Made by a program: the position numbers and the translations under genes. This document shows, piece by piece, positions 25,194 to 38,588 of a stretch of DNA of 64,000 nt. The DNA comes from Amoebidium appalachense (lineage: Eukaryota; Ichthyosporea). The stretch is taken from assembly GCA_963693365.1 (NCBI GenBank), contig CAVNZM010000002.1:14818001-14882000 (forward strand). The letters run 5' to 3'. Position 1 is the first letter of the stretch, and every line of letters begins with the position of its first letter. The notes below the pieces were generated by a model. That model made no database searches. It saw only the letters and a program-made list of their open reading frames with translations, and was not told the DNA's origin.

Positions 25194-26336
25194 CGCGCAC
25201 GCCTGTGTGTGTGTAGAAGGTAGAAGGGGACGGGGGGGGAGGGGGGAGGGGAGGGGAGGAGGAGGGAGTGTGTTAGATTTGTCGCACGGTATACAGCAGA
25301 ATAACGGGCCCCGAGGGAAAACACAAAACATAAAGTGGTATAAAGGCATCTGGCAAATAGTCTTCCCTAGCGTCTGAGCTTCAACAATTCAACATCCAGT
25401 GGTATCCTAATCATGACCTTCTAATAGACTTTGATGAGATGATCAGTCTTGATCAGAGTACTTATGTGAGTACAGAGCAGTAACAAAAGCATTGAGAAAT
25501 GCCGGGGTTGCAGTGGTAGGTGTGAAACTTTGGGGTGTATGTGTGTGTGTGTTTTGTGTGTGCGTGTGTGTGCGTGTGTGTGTGAGAGCGCGCGCACGTG
25601 CCTGTGTGTGCGTGCAGGTGAATGCATGTGAAACCTCCTTGTTCAGTTGATATTCTTTCTTCGATAGTGGTGATGAACCTAGATCTGACTGACTCTAAGC
25701 ATGTGCGCAGAGTAGCACCAAAGAATGCAGTGTTCGGTGCAAGCAGACATAGAGGTGTTTTTTCTCCTTCAGTTGTCACTTTCTTTTCTTGCCCCTTCTT
25801 ACTCCTGTAGCATACAAGTGTACAGAACTCCTTGTGTTTTATTCCAAAGCTTGGAGCACACAAAGCAAGGATTGCAGGTAAACACATGCAAGACGAAACT
25901 GCCAGCAGGCAACTTTGTATGTTAGTGCGTGCATTTTTTGGCATGTACGCGCGTCTCAATGCGCGTGTGCGTGTGCATGCATACGTGTGTTTGTCCGTAT
26001 CTGGGTGGGCGTGTGTGCACGTGGTTTTATGCGTCACTTTATGCATTTGGGAGCTCAGGTGTGGGTTTGTGTGCCTGAATGCAGTCACGGTGTCAAGTGT
26101 CTGCGTGCGTGTGCCTACGGGTGTCTAGTGTAAGGATTGTCCGGCAATCTTCTTTTTTATTTTATGAGCTTTATCGATATCATTTGTGTGTATGCGTGGC
26201 CATGCAATATCATTATATCATTGAGAATACCGGGGTTCGTGTGGGTGGTGGTGTGGCAGCTTGCATCACTGTCACAGTGCTTGTGTGGCATCGAAAAGAC
26301 ACTTACGTTCTCAAACAATGAGGCGAGGCTAGCCAT
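22556..26336 (-). CDS. Small coiled-coil protein, 4 exons
   Basis: Exons on the minus strand: 26336-26307, 25106-24828, 24045-23947, 22738-22556, all joined in phase 0, giving 196 residues. The start codon lies in a good context (CACACCATGGC) and encodes [10 protein letters not shown] before a GTAAGT donor. Exon 2 encodes a Ser/Pro-rich segment ending DMADAKKRE. Exons 3 and 4 are charged heptad-type helix ([48 protein letters not shown]) ending DSAVPSA. A parallel coiled coil of about 85 residues is predicted, suggesting a structural or adaptor role. I do not recognise the family. The exon 2 acceptor is the end of a (CA)n array. The 1.2-kb first intron could hide another in-phase exon. Introns carry poly-C and CA tracts on the sense strand. 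Confidence 0.7.
22779..22855. repeat. (GT)n microsatellite in coiled-coil gene intron 3
   Basis: A GT run of about 75 bp lies just upstream, in transcript sense, of the last exon's acceptor. It reads as (CA)n in the transcript. G-rich tracts follow at 22,876-22,950. Confidence 0.9.
23145..23367 (-). repeat. Minus-strand copy of dispersed poly(C)-tailed repeat
   Basis: This is the reverse complement of the copies at 12,511 and 31,581, including GATCAAGACGGGTGACC at one end and ATGATGCATTCC at the other. A G tract at 23,107-23,143 abuts it on the left, which is a poly(C) tail in the element's own orientation. Confidence 0.8.
24352..24476. repeat. (GT)n microsatellite in coiled-coil gene intron 2
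   Basis: A GT array of about 125 bp with a few GC interruptions. G tracts lie at 24,136-24,196 and 24,619-24,644. Confidence 0.9.
25107..25188. repeat. (GT)n array forming a minus-strand splice acceptor
   Basis: On the minus strand this reads (CA)n ending CAG directly against the coiled-coil gene's exon 2 (25,106). The normal polypyrimidine tract is replaced by the microsatellite. Confidence 0.8.
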
Positions 26337-26339
26337 GGT

Positions 26340-27369
26340 GTGCGAATGACGTATATATATATTTTTTGGGATAGATAAGTAGCCTGACCGATTTTACGAA
26401 CTGTTGAAATGTTCGACGGATAGATCCAGAGATGCTTGTTTTGGGCTATACTGTAAACTCCTTTCTTTTTCCAGGGTAATATGGTGGTGTATGCTCCTAC
26501 GACGTGTGTGTCACAAACTTGCTGATATAAAAACTTCTATACGAGCTTATAACCTTTTCGCTTTATTCTATGTGTTCATAACTTCCTTTCTACTCTTTGT
26601 TTCTACTCTTTGCACCACAAGTAGTTTACAACTGCATGAAACCAGAGAGTATCGGGTGTTTTTGTTCTAAACTGTGACGCTGGCGAACGTTCACTGTTTG
26701 CGCATGTAGACGCGGCTGAACGTTCCTACATCTGCATGATCTATAGCGAATAGAATGCTAGGTTTCATTTATTTACCAGGGCTGCGGCCGGGCATCCTTT
26801 ATCTGGAGTTTCTGAACAGGCTATGATTGGAAAAGAGCGCATCACAGTTGCTTAGAGCATGAATCAAGTTGCCGGGTCATTGTCAGGCTGATTGTGCTGT
26901 GCGCGCCGGGTAAGTCGGGAGGGGTTCAACGGTCGATTCCTTCTTTGCATTCCCTCTGTCCCCTTACCCATACCTCCCAACCCTCGGCCGCTCCCAAACA
27001 GGCCCTCTATCCCCTTTCCCCCCGCTCCCACCTTTTCCTCCTCCCAAACAACAATCACCTGCCATCATCAAAGCCAACCCCGATCCAAACTCTTTGCCCT
27101 CCGCACGCGTTCGTGAAAAAAAAACCAATGGCATTGGAGGAAGACTCGAAACTTGTTGGTCACTTGGTAATAAACTAGCACTTAAATATCATCCTTTGAA
27201 TAAGCTGAAAGCTCTGAAAACAACAAGCCGCCGTCTCATACCGTAAAGCAATAATGTACTGCAGTTTGTGCGTGGGGATCTGATCTGTGGCTCTTCTTCG
27301 CAGAAGCCGTAAAGGAGCAGTCCCGAATTTGTGTGCTGTCTCCACAAATGATTGAATTACCCCCCGCTT

Positions 27370-27406
<37 letters not shown>

Positions 27407-28899
27407 CCCACCCACCCACCACCACCATCACCTCCCCGCTATACCTTCACTCACACCCGTTCCCCACTCTCTCTCCAATCCGCCCCGCCCACCCCCCCAA
27501 AATGAGGTTGGCTAAATCGTGCTCTCGCCGAACATGCATGCACCGGCACATACATGGAAGCACGCCTGCCACAGACACCTTCATATTTGCTTTACACTTT
27601 ACAACCAACAAGCATGTGGGCTTTGATTTCGTTTCTCGTCGAATGGGGGAGTTTGGTGGATTTAGGAGTTTCGCACACCAACCGTCGCCACGATAACCCC
27701 TGAGGGAACTATGTGCTAAAATCCACAAAACTCCCCCACTCGACGAGAAATAATCCTGACGAAACTCCTTGTTTCCTCTAGATCTGAATCTCTGAATTCC
27801 CCATAGTTCAGTTCGGTTTAAAATTCGCAGGCTTGCGCCGGAAAAGGAGTTCCGTCAGGATTATCTGACGCCACAAACCCATAAATAAGCAAGGAGGAAA
27901 AAAGCACACAAAACCACCTCCACAAATGATGTATGTGGTGTAACTCGTTGATCAGCATACGTACATTTGTGGGTGGGAGTAGTGGGAGTACGTGTACACC
28001 GTCGGCCTTGGTGCCGGCACAGCTCACATGCATGTCAATTATACAAAGCTCATCTTTCCCCTCTACCAGTCCAGCTACCTATGTATACATGCAATTTCAA
28101 GCACATGTGCGTCTATATACGTATACGATAGCCTGCAGCCCCTAACTGTACGTATACTTGTAGCGGTAGCCTGCCTGTGCACAGTGCCCCACCACTTGTG
28201 AGCGCGTAGATGTTCGTGGGGCGTGGGTGCCGATCTTTACTATCTGTTTTACCCTCCTCATGGTGCGATCCGAACCAATCAGAACGCAGGCCTCATAACT
28301 TCGGGTGCACATCATCAGCCGGGTGAGGCTCAAAGCGTTTTCTCTGCCGGGCTCCCTCGTGCTGGCAAAACGAAGAAATACGAAGACGTAGGAGTGGGTT
28401 GTGGTTTTTCAACGTTTATGCTAAACACGGAGAGAGGGTTATATGCAGTGCGAGTTTTGAGGTCTCTTTTTGTGGACTAGCTAGTGTAGCTGCTTTTGGT
28501 GGTCCATGGTTAGAGAAGAGCCCTGACTGATCAAGCACGAGCATGTTATAGATCTTGGTTGCAAGTTGCAGAATTCAAGCACTCTAGTACTGGATCCGTC
28601 GCCTTGCTTACCAAAATAAGTTGTATGATACTTTCTTTGTTAAGATTTTTAGTAGAAACAAGAACTCTTGGGAGATATCCATTTTACTTCCATTGTTAAT
28701 AACGTGCCCCTTTCACGAATGCTTGCCATTGTGGATCTCACACTTGTCCAGATGCGTAAGTAAAGTCATACATTAGGGGATCACCCAACCGCTGCTTATA
28801 CAGCACTAATATTTTCTGAATATCAAACTAGCATAGGGCCAACAATTTCACCAGCAAACATTAGCATACCTGTTTGGACGCATTCATCAGCTCGGCACG
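26340..28899. other. Region between divergent gene starts
   Basis: About 2.56 kb separate the minus-strand start at 26,336 and the plus-strand start at 28,900. It is mixed sequence with a poly-C tract at 27,370-27,404 and a pair of inverted repeats at 27,632-27,863. Promoters for both genes should lie here, but I cannot point to a TATA box or initiator with confidence. Confidence 0.5.
27632..27863. repeat. Two adjacent inverted repeats (potential hairpins)
   Basis: Arm 27,632-27,663 (TTTCTCGTCGAATGGGGGAG onward) pairs with 27,718-27,750 over about 32 bases with few mismatches. The next 20 bases, 27,751-27,770 (TAATCCTGACGAAACTCCTT), pair with 27,844-27,863 with one mismatch. Loops are about 54 and 73 bases. 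It could be a small foldback element or a structured RNA. Its position between divergent genes gives no further clue. Confidence 0.7.
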
Positions 28900-31800
28900 A
28901 TGGCTGCTGCAGTAGTGGCCCAAATGGCTGGCCAAACAGGCAATGGCACCAGCACTAGTAGGATGTTTGGCGACAAAGTGGTATGTACTGACAATTATAA
29001 AAATATGAAATAAGATGTTGGTTCATGGTGTTGAGCACGAGGTTTGGTCCGTCAATGTGACGAAGAATCATGTTTGAATCCTCCGTCATAGGGCCAGATG
29101 GAACTGTGGAGGCAGCTTCGGTTACTTTTGAGGCCTCGTGGTTTTTGCAAATTGAACCTGCCGTCTATCTTTTGTCCAATACGAAACATATCTATGACAT
29201 TAGAATAGCAAGAAGTGCACCGAGGGCAACGACTACACCGTTTGAAGCGAATATGCAGAAAAAGAGGAATTAAGCCTCCTTAGAAAAGAATATGAAAAAG
29301 GAAAAGTATATGCAAAAAAAAAATCTGTCACCAACATACACGGCCAAGCACACACACATCACTCAAACGGAAAATAAAAAAGAGAAAGCCCATGAATACT
29401 GTAAAAACTCTGTCTACTCTATTGAATAGAGTTGATTATTCTTTCACTGTCGTCTCACGTGCCAGCACTGTGCATCGCTCAGGTAGAATCCTTATGCCTT
29501 GATACACATGTGCACTACCGTTGACAATACTATTCTATGCTTTCTTTCCCCTTTCTGGCTGAAATCACAAATCCTTCGTCTTCTCATGCAGCCGTTTATG
29601 CCACCAATCTCCAACACAGGAGCTTGAAATCATCCCCCTTGGGCACAGCACACACACCGCAAACGACCGCGAATTTCTGGCAAACATGCAATGGTACACC
29701 ACGGAGGAACCAGAAGACGGTGATCTGTTTCTGGTAAGTGACTGCCCTCGATCTATATCTGGGTTTCTGCTTTTGGTCATTATGTGTGTGGTTTTGGTAA
29801 GGGCAGATTTGCTCAATTTGAAAGACACTACTTACCGTCATTCATAACTCTTACCCTTACCATATATGGCTAACCGATTCACTACTTATATTCATAGCAC
29901 CGTAAGTTACATATATGGCGGTGTTTGATCGTATTGTATAATATTCAGAGCTCTTACCATTTATGGAAAATCCGGCGATGTCACTTATTAATACAGAGCA
30001 CTTACCATAAATGGCAAGTCCGATTGCCATATTGTACCCCTACTGGGAGGCCGCCATTTCTAGATCTTTATTTATGGTTTCAACCGTAAATCATCAGAGT
30101 TTGTGGAAGCACAATGAGGGGGTTTATTGCCGCTGAATGCAGGATTCCGTTATTTTTTCAGGAGTTTATACCGGTTTCTGTATTCCATATCACAGGTTGT
30201 GCTGGAACACTTCCATATCTTTATCAACTCAAAAAATCTTATTATCCCCCCTTCCCCCCCCTCCCTCCCCTCCCTCTTGTCCTTGTTGCCACACAGCCAT
30301 TGCAACAAAAACAGGAGGAAGCAAGAGAAGCAAAGAGTACCGGATTATTTGTAAGCTTTGCTGCCCTTCTCCCTCCCTCCCCCTCCCCCCCCCCCCCCCC
30401 TCCCCCCCCCCCCCCCCCCCCCCCCCCCCCACACACACACACATACACAATTTTGGCAAGTACTATAATCCAGGAAAACAGCTGTTTCTCCCCACACACC
30501 TGAGCGCTAACCTTTTTCGCTCTGGAAACGAAGGACATGTTGAATATGTAACATGTATGAGCACAAGGGTATGTTTGCTGGGTGCCACAGAAGGACACAG
30601 GGGATAAGATGATGGGTCTGTCTGAAAAGGAAATGAAGGGGTAAACGGAGGGGTGCAAAGGAGAAAGAAATGCAGGTATAGCCTTGTTGAAAGGGCGGGA
30701 GAAATGAGCTGCGAGGGGTGGGGGGGGGGGGAGGGGGGGGAGGCAGGTGGGGAAGAGATGGTTTTTTTTTTTTTTTTTTTTTTTTTGGGGGGGGGGGGGG
30801 GGGGAGTATAAATGACTACGGGGCCCTTGTGGGTAAGGGAACGCCTGTAATCAACACCTTCCCAATTCCACATTTATTCTATTGTCCCTTTCATTTTCTA
30901 TTCCTATGACCGCTCAAGAAGCATTTATTAACCCCCGTTTTCTTCAGTCACCTGTTGTGGGTCCGGGGTTAAAGAGATCACGATCACAACCAGCAAAACG
31001 GACCGAACTGCACACTAATCTCAGACGGGTAACACCACGTATGTTATCCCCCCCCCCCCCCCCCCTCCCTTCCCCCTCCCCCCTCCTTCCACCTCCCCCC
31101 CCCCCCCTCCCCTCCCCCCTCCCTCTCCCCCCCCCCCCCCCCCCCCCTCCGCGCACGCCGGAGGGCCCCCACCACAACCCTACCACCACCCTCTTTTCCC
31201 GTTAACACACACGGCTGCTTGATTTCCGTTTGCTTTTTATGTTTCTCTCGTCCTTTATGCCTATTAAACTCCGTTCTTTAAACCTTTCTACAAACCCCCC
31301 CACACCCCTCCCAACCCACCCGTCACACCCTCCCCTGTTCCCCAGCGCGTGCACACACACACACAAAGCTTCCGTCTCACAAACCTCAAAAGAACACACA
31401 GTCAAGTACAGGTACCAGGTGCGCCCTAGGGGTGGTACGCAGCGTGGTCTGACGGTGATAATTGCAGTACTAATCGACCCCCCCCCCCCCCCACCCACCC
31501 ACTCACCCACTCACATACACACCCATCCACCCACACACACACATACATACATACACAGCCCCCCGCACAAATCCCCCCCCCGATCAAGACGGGTGACCTA
31601 CTCATGTTCAAGTGAAACAGTATCTGAGTTGGGTTTCGTTAACGAGGGGAATAGGTCGAAACTCGGGTACTGTGGATGACGTGGGCCCCCCCTGAGGATG
31701 GGCTCTGCTTATTATGCATACTCTTTATGTATGGCTTGCATTCTGCATCGTGTTATCCGTTTGTTCTTGTGTACTTCGTACTTTTTGACGCATTCAAAAC

Positions 31801-31997
31801 CCCCCCCCCCCCCCGGCCCCCCCCCCCTCCCTTCCCCGCACAACACACACTTACCCTTTATCCCACAAACACATCCACACACACACAGCATCAGCGGGGC
31901 TGAGTAAGGTTGTAGATACAGAGGCCTTGAGCCCAACATCTGCGACCACAAAATCATTTATGAAGGTAGTTCTGACTGTGTACACACATACACATAT

Positions 31998-32028
<31 letters not shown>

Positions 32029-32246
32029 GCCGCACGCACGCACGCACACACTCACGCACGCACACACACATGTACACACCCATGCACTCATTGCACACGT
32101 GCGCATGCATACGCACACGCACGCACACCACCACCACCACCACCACCACCCCCTCCCATACACATATGCGTGCGCACACACACACACGCGCGCACGCGCG
32201 CACGTGCACACACATGCATACGCGCACGCACACGCACACATACACG

Positions 32247-32292
<46 letters not shown>

Positions 32293-33005
32293 TCCACACA
32301 CACACACACGGAGCCTCTCAACGTTAAGGCCAGGTTTTGCCTATCCAACACCGCGCTTTAGTGCATAACCGGCATGGCTTTTTTTTTTTTTCCCCCGGCT
32401 CATTTAGGGGAAGAGGAGGGGGGAGGGGGGGAATGCAAGGTCGATTCCTTCAAAAACCTTTCCGTGTAATACCAACTCATATGCCCAGTTCTGAACTGCT
32501 CAAAAACATGGACTTGCGTGGTATACATCTGATCCGCATGACAGAGAGAGGTATCCGGTTTACATGATCGAAATTTCGCCGAGCATGTTTTTAGGCAGGC
32601 ACACCTCCATCACGCCCGTAATCTGACAACATAAATTCCGTCCAGGATCTCTCCGGGAGGTTTCTCAGTAACAGATCATCGTCCGGTGGCAGCTCCACGG
32701 GAAATAGTGCCCCAAGGTTTGTCGATATTTTTTTGTGGAAGGGGATATGGGGAGGGGAGGGGAAAGGGGGGGAGGGGAGGGGGGGGGGGGGGGGGGACGG
32801 ACGAAGGTGTTAGAGGGAGGGGAAGAGAAGACGAGTAGGAAGGGAGAGGGGCGGCTAGGAGGCGGGAGGTAGGGATGGAGGTGGAGGAAGGGAGGGGAGG
32901 AGAGCGAGAGTGACAGAAAGGGAGGGCTAGGGGGTTGGAGGGGGGGACGGAGGGAGAGAAGAGAGAGAGATAGAGAGAGAGAGGGCGGGGGGGGGGGGGG
33001 GGGGG

Positions 33006-33037
<32 letters not shown>

Positions 33038-33072
33038 TAGATAGAGAGAGAGAGAGAGACAGAGAGAGGGAA

Positions 33073-33155
<83 letters not shown>

Positions 33156-36100
33156 AGAGAAGGGGGGGGAGGGGGGGGAAGAGAGAGATGTGTGTGAGAA
33201 ACTGTGTGTGGTGTGTGTGTGACGGTGGGTGGGTGGTTGAGTAAGTTGAGGGAATGAGAGTGCGATAGGGATAGAATGAGTGAGGGAAAAAGCGTTGGAG
33301 TGAGTGAGTGAAAGAGAGAGAAAGAGAGAATAAGGGAAAGAATGAAAATGTTAGGCGTTATGATACCGTGGTCGCAGTGCCTAGATTTGGGGATATTAAC
33401 CGAGTACGAAAGCAAGCTAGTGTTTTTGATTTAAAGAGATCTTTATTGACCGAGTGCATGACGCACAGCTCCCCTTCTGAACACGAGCCAGTGAGACCAA
33501 AAAAAAGTAAAAAATCCCCCCCCCCCCTCCCCCCCCCTCCCATCTTCATCTCAGCGTCGCATAAGCCTGGTCGTCTCTGATTAAGATGGACGATACACCC
33601 ATGCTTAGGCGAAGCAATATCAGAATTGGGCTCCACATCTAGATGAATGGGTCGTAACTTCTTACACATCCCCCCCCCCCCCCCCCCCCCCCCCCCCAAC
33701 TTCCCCCACCTTCCCCCCCCCCCCTCCCCCCCCTCCCCCTCCCTTTCCCCTCTTCAATTGCTGCAACTGATAAGGGAACGCCCAGGGAAGCCTTTTTACT
33801 TTTGCATGAACGGTTGTAATATGTTACTAAGTTAATCTGCTGTTTATTTTTTATTCTTCTTTCTCGTCATCTATACCGTTCACCACACACCCACTTTGGC
33901 TCCCGCAATGCAATGGCTTACACAACGAACGGGTTCCCGTTGCTTTGGCAGGTGGTATCAGGAGCCTGACTGGGAGTATACGGAGAACATTGGCAAATGT
34001 TAAGGTATGTGTGGAATGCCTTTATGCATTCCTGAACAGTTGTATTCTTCCCAGCATTCCGTCAGATAATAAGACAACTTTACACATGAAATATTGTTGA
34101 AAGGGCCACTCCTTTTCTTGCCCCTATTGGGGGGCACCCCTCGAACACAGAACATACCTCCTTGACCTGGGCACACCACTAAAAACATGTTGACATGCTT
34201 GAATATGGACCGTTGACCGAAATATGCGACGAATTTGTGTTCATAGTAGGCCAGGATGCTGTTCCGTGCAATCACATGTTGTTAGGAGTAGTTTCGTTCA
34301 AAAGAGATGACCAGTTTTGGCGCGTGGTTAGGTTTTGAGTGATCTATGTGCACGATAAAGGCAAGAATGCATTTTTTGTAATATTGTTTATTGGTCTCGT
34401 TAGAACGATATATCTCACAAGTCTTTTTGACAATTTTAAGTCTTGGGTGTGCTATGCGAAAAATTTCTCCCCATTATGTTTCGTTGATTTTCTCGTTCTG
34501 ACTAGATATCCAGTCATCAGGGGGCATCATCCACACGAGCGACTCAGATTCATCCGTACCCAACTCTCCCAGAGTCTTCAATACAAAAGGTAATGCGACA
34601 CTATGAAACTGAAAAATCTTATTCTGTCTTCATTTAACCCATGTATCGTATGCTTGAATTTTTACTGTTTGTCTAAGTGTCATCAGATCTTCTTTCTGCG
34701 CATACCCCTTAATCCCCCCCCTCCCCCCCCTCCCCCCAATCCCCCCCCCCCCCCCCCCCCCACCACCACCACCACCACCACCAGAATAACGTGCCCCCCC
34801 CCTCCCCCCCTCCCCCTTCGAGGATGGGCTCCGCTTATTATGCTATGTCTACTCTTTGTGTGTGGTTTGGACTCTGCATTGTGTTTTTTGTTTTGAAGTT
34901 GTATTTCGTACTCAAGAACGCATTCAAACCTCCGCGACGAAACCCCCCTTCCCCCCTTTCCCCCCACCCACCCAACCACACACACATACTTTCCCCCCCA
35001 CCCACCCAACCACACACACATACAGACGACAACACGCTCCAGTCAGCACAATCTGCAGGTGCACTATTGGAGAGCCCCTCAGCAGGCAGTCTCCTAGGGC
35101 CTAGACTCACTGCACCCAAGGCTGTGAGGTCAATCTCATGTGATGCTATCAGGTAGATCACACACTACCCTGTGGCATTAATAACCATACCCTATTTCCA
35201 CCCTTCCCATATGATGCTCTCATTGCGCGATTCCCCACCCCCGTTTTCCACTTCCTCATGTGATGCTACTAGGTAGAACACATGCCATCCACACACACTT
35301 ATCCTGTGCTTGCTATTTCAACGCTGCCTAGACACCCTCTCTCACCCTCGTTCCATGTCCATTTTAGCTGTTGCATTAGTGTCCATTTCGTAGCCTAAAC
35401 ACACCACAGTGGAATGGTGTGCTTTTTTCTGCAGCTGTCTTAGGTCTTCAGGCAGAGCAGAACATGACCAATCATGCTCTTCTCCCTCCTCAACCCCCTC
35501 CTTACTCGTTCATCCTTCCCTTCCTGCCTCCTTCCTAACTCCACTCCCTTTCCCTCCTTTTCCAAGCACTCCATGCAACGATTTTGCAGTCCCTGATCCT
35601 TTCCCCCTCCCCCCCCCCCCCCCTCCCCCCCCCCCCCTCTCTCACTAAACCCCTTTACCTCACAAAGTACCCCAACCAGCCCTCTCCCTATCTCTCCTTC
35701 AATCACTATTCCCCATCCTTCCCACCCTCTTCCCTCCCACCTTGCCTCCTCTCGACCCTCCCACACCCCCTTCCCCATTCCCCTCTCTCATCACCAAACC
35801 TTACCAATCTGTTCCAACAATTTTGCCCCCTAGTTTTTGGGCTTCATACTATGCAGCACATTATAACCCCCCCCCCCCCCCCCCTCCCCCCCCCCCCCCC
35901 CCCGGCCCTCCACCTACCAACCCCCACCACCACTAACCCACACCTCACCTCCCCCCCCCCCCCCCCCCCCCCCCCCCCCGAGGCCCCCCTCTCCGTGCCT
36001 CACCCCCCAGCATCATCAATACCTCCCGAGACCACTCTCCACCCCGCATTTCGGAGAAAAACCTGATGAAAGACCCCGGGCCTCCTGCCCAAAACCCATC

Positions 36101-36367
36101 CACCTACGACTATGTAAATGTTCCCCCCTCTGTGGGGAGTGCACCCAGTGCTAGAAGAATTTCCACCCTTCCGTCTGTCCCTGGGTCCCCACCCAGCTCT
36201 CCTTCCTGTTTTCAAAAAGACGGGAAGAGTGCTGTGACGGGGATTGTCTATAGCCCACAGACAAGGAGACAGTCCCGGGTAGGTGCTGGTGTCCGTGCAT
36301 GTGCGCCGGTGTGTTTTCTTTTCTTTTCTTTCTTTCTTTTTTTTTTTTTTTGGTGGGGGGAGGGGAA

Positions 36368-36408
<41 letters not shown>

Positions 36409-37341
36409 GGAATGCAAACATCACCTATGTGTGAGAATGTAATTAGCAGCTGGGTGCATTAACTGGGATATAAGCAATTGGGGTTGGTGGTATGAAGGTA
36501 AATCTGAGAGGAATCACAGATGAAGGTTATCACATATAGGATAGCGCTTAACATTTTGCTGCTAGAGCCAGGCACACACACTGCTGCTTTCACCTTCACC
36601 ACGGACAGTTTCAGTAGTTACCAACTCTTCAATTGAATTGATCGCGAATGTTAATGAGTTGGTTGCACAAACAGCATTTTTCGCTGCAGATGGGTACAAT
36701 TAATAAAGTGTCATCCTTTAATTGGGGTTCGTGCCTGATTGGCTGCAGCCTTTTTCAAGCACATGTTGTACTGATTTTCTTTAACATCATTAGTAACTTC
36801 CCACTTTATGCAGACACGGTCCAGCAGTGGGCAGGGACAACCCACTGGTTCCTTTTTCGGCAGGTTCGGGGGATCCTTTAAAGGAACATCGACACAGTCT
36901 GTGCAATCAACCAGCGACAGCAGTATCAACGTGGACAGTTTTGACAAGAGTAGAGGGAAAGGTATGAACGTATCTTTGACCTTAGTCGTTGCTTTACCTG
37001 CGGGATTTGTTAAGCTGGTAATGTGTCAAGCCGAATTACTTGGCCCCGGATAAAGCCCGCTGGAGGAGACGGGGGGGAGGGGAGGGGGGAGGGGGGGAGG
37101 GAGGGGGGAGAAGAAGGAGGGGAGGGGGGGAGGGGGGAGGGGGGGGGGGGGGGATTTTCTGGAGTCTCAAGAGCACACAGACGTTTTCTGCACTCCCAGT
37201 GTTAGTTCTTTCCTCCCCATAGGGATCTTCGTCGCGCCCTGTTCACTGCAAATTTCTTTGCTGCTTGAAGTATCTTTCCGGTTTTTGATTTCCCGGTTGG
37301 GATTGCCCCTCTTAGCTACCCCCTCCCCTCCCCTGTTAGCT

Positions 37342-37373
<32 letters not shown>

Positions 37374-38491
37374 CCCCCTCCCCCCCGCCCGCCCATCCCC
37401 CCTTTCCCGGGAGGACAAATTTACACACGAATGTACACACCTAAACACTTCTTCCTGCCATTTTTGGTTTGCTGACTTCGCCACGTGCAGCCGGTCCACC
37501 GCCCACCCATGCCCCAGCCAATGGCGCAAGCTCCCTTCCAGCCTTAAATAGTAACATGAGTCTCCAGAGTAGAAGTGGTGACCTGAGTACACCAAGCTCC
37601 CCTGCTACAAGTAAACCTCCCCCCACCCCCCACCCCCCCCTTTCCCCCTCCCCCCCCGCCCCCGTCCCCCGCGTGCGCCCCCACCTCCTCCCCCCCCCCC
37701 CCCCCCCCCCCCCCCCGCCCTTATCTTCCTTCCCCCGTTACCCCCAGCAACACATACGCTTCATAAGCTATTGGTATGATCATACCTGGTTACTGACCAT
37801 CTGCAGCACATGATCTATCTAAGACCTTGTAAAGTGTACATGGTCCTGTGTAGTACATTACAAACCCCCTCCCCTCCCGGCCCCCCTCCCCAACCCCCCC
37901 CCCCCCCTCCCTCCCTCCCTCCCCCCCCCCCCACCACCACTGCTACTCCCCCCCCCCCCTCCGCACACACACACATCCACCCACTCACCTCATCTCATCA
38001 GACATACTCGCTCCCTTGCATTTCATCCATACGCTCTTTCTGTCCTCCGTTTCTTTCCCACCACAACCCTCCCAACACACCAAAATATGCAAGACACTCA
38101 GATTTTTCCCCTTATTACCCTGCCCCAGCTATAGGCTTTTTTTCATATTGCTATACTCTTTTTGTTTGCTCGTTTTGACGACCTCTGTACAGCGTGAATA
38201 TACACTTCCTGACCGGTACATTATTCATGCAACCCCCCCCCCTCCCCCCCCCCCCCCCCCCCCCCTCCCTCCACCCTCGCCATTCCCTCCCACAAAAGGA
38301 TGGGCTCTACGTGTGTTGGTACTTTTTCCGTGGTCCTTCTTTGTGCACATATGCTTATTTTCCCGTTTTGAACGAGCACGTCATGTATAGGGCACCAAAT
38401 TCTAACCTCTCCCCCCCCTCCCCCCCCTTCCCCCCCCCCCCCCCCTCCCCTACTTCCCGTGCATGTACATGCTTTCGCATAAGACAGCGGC

Positions 38492-38588
<97 letters not shown>

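Noticed and set aside
25462-26088. 208-codon minus-strand frame overlapping intron 1 of the coiled-coil gene
   Set aside because: Much of it is His-Thr repeat translation, and the gene joins in phase without it; a short hidden exon cannot be excluded.
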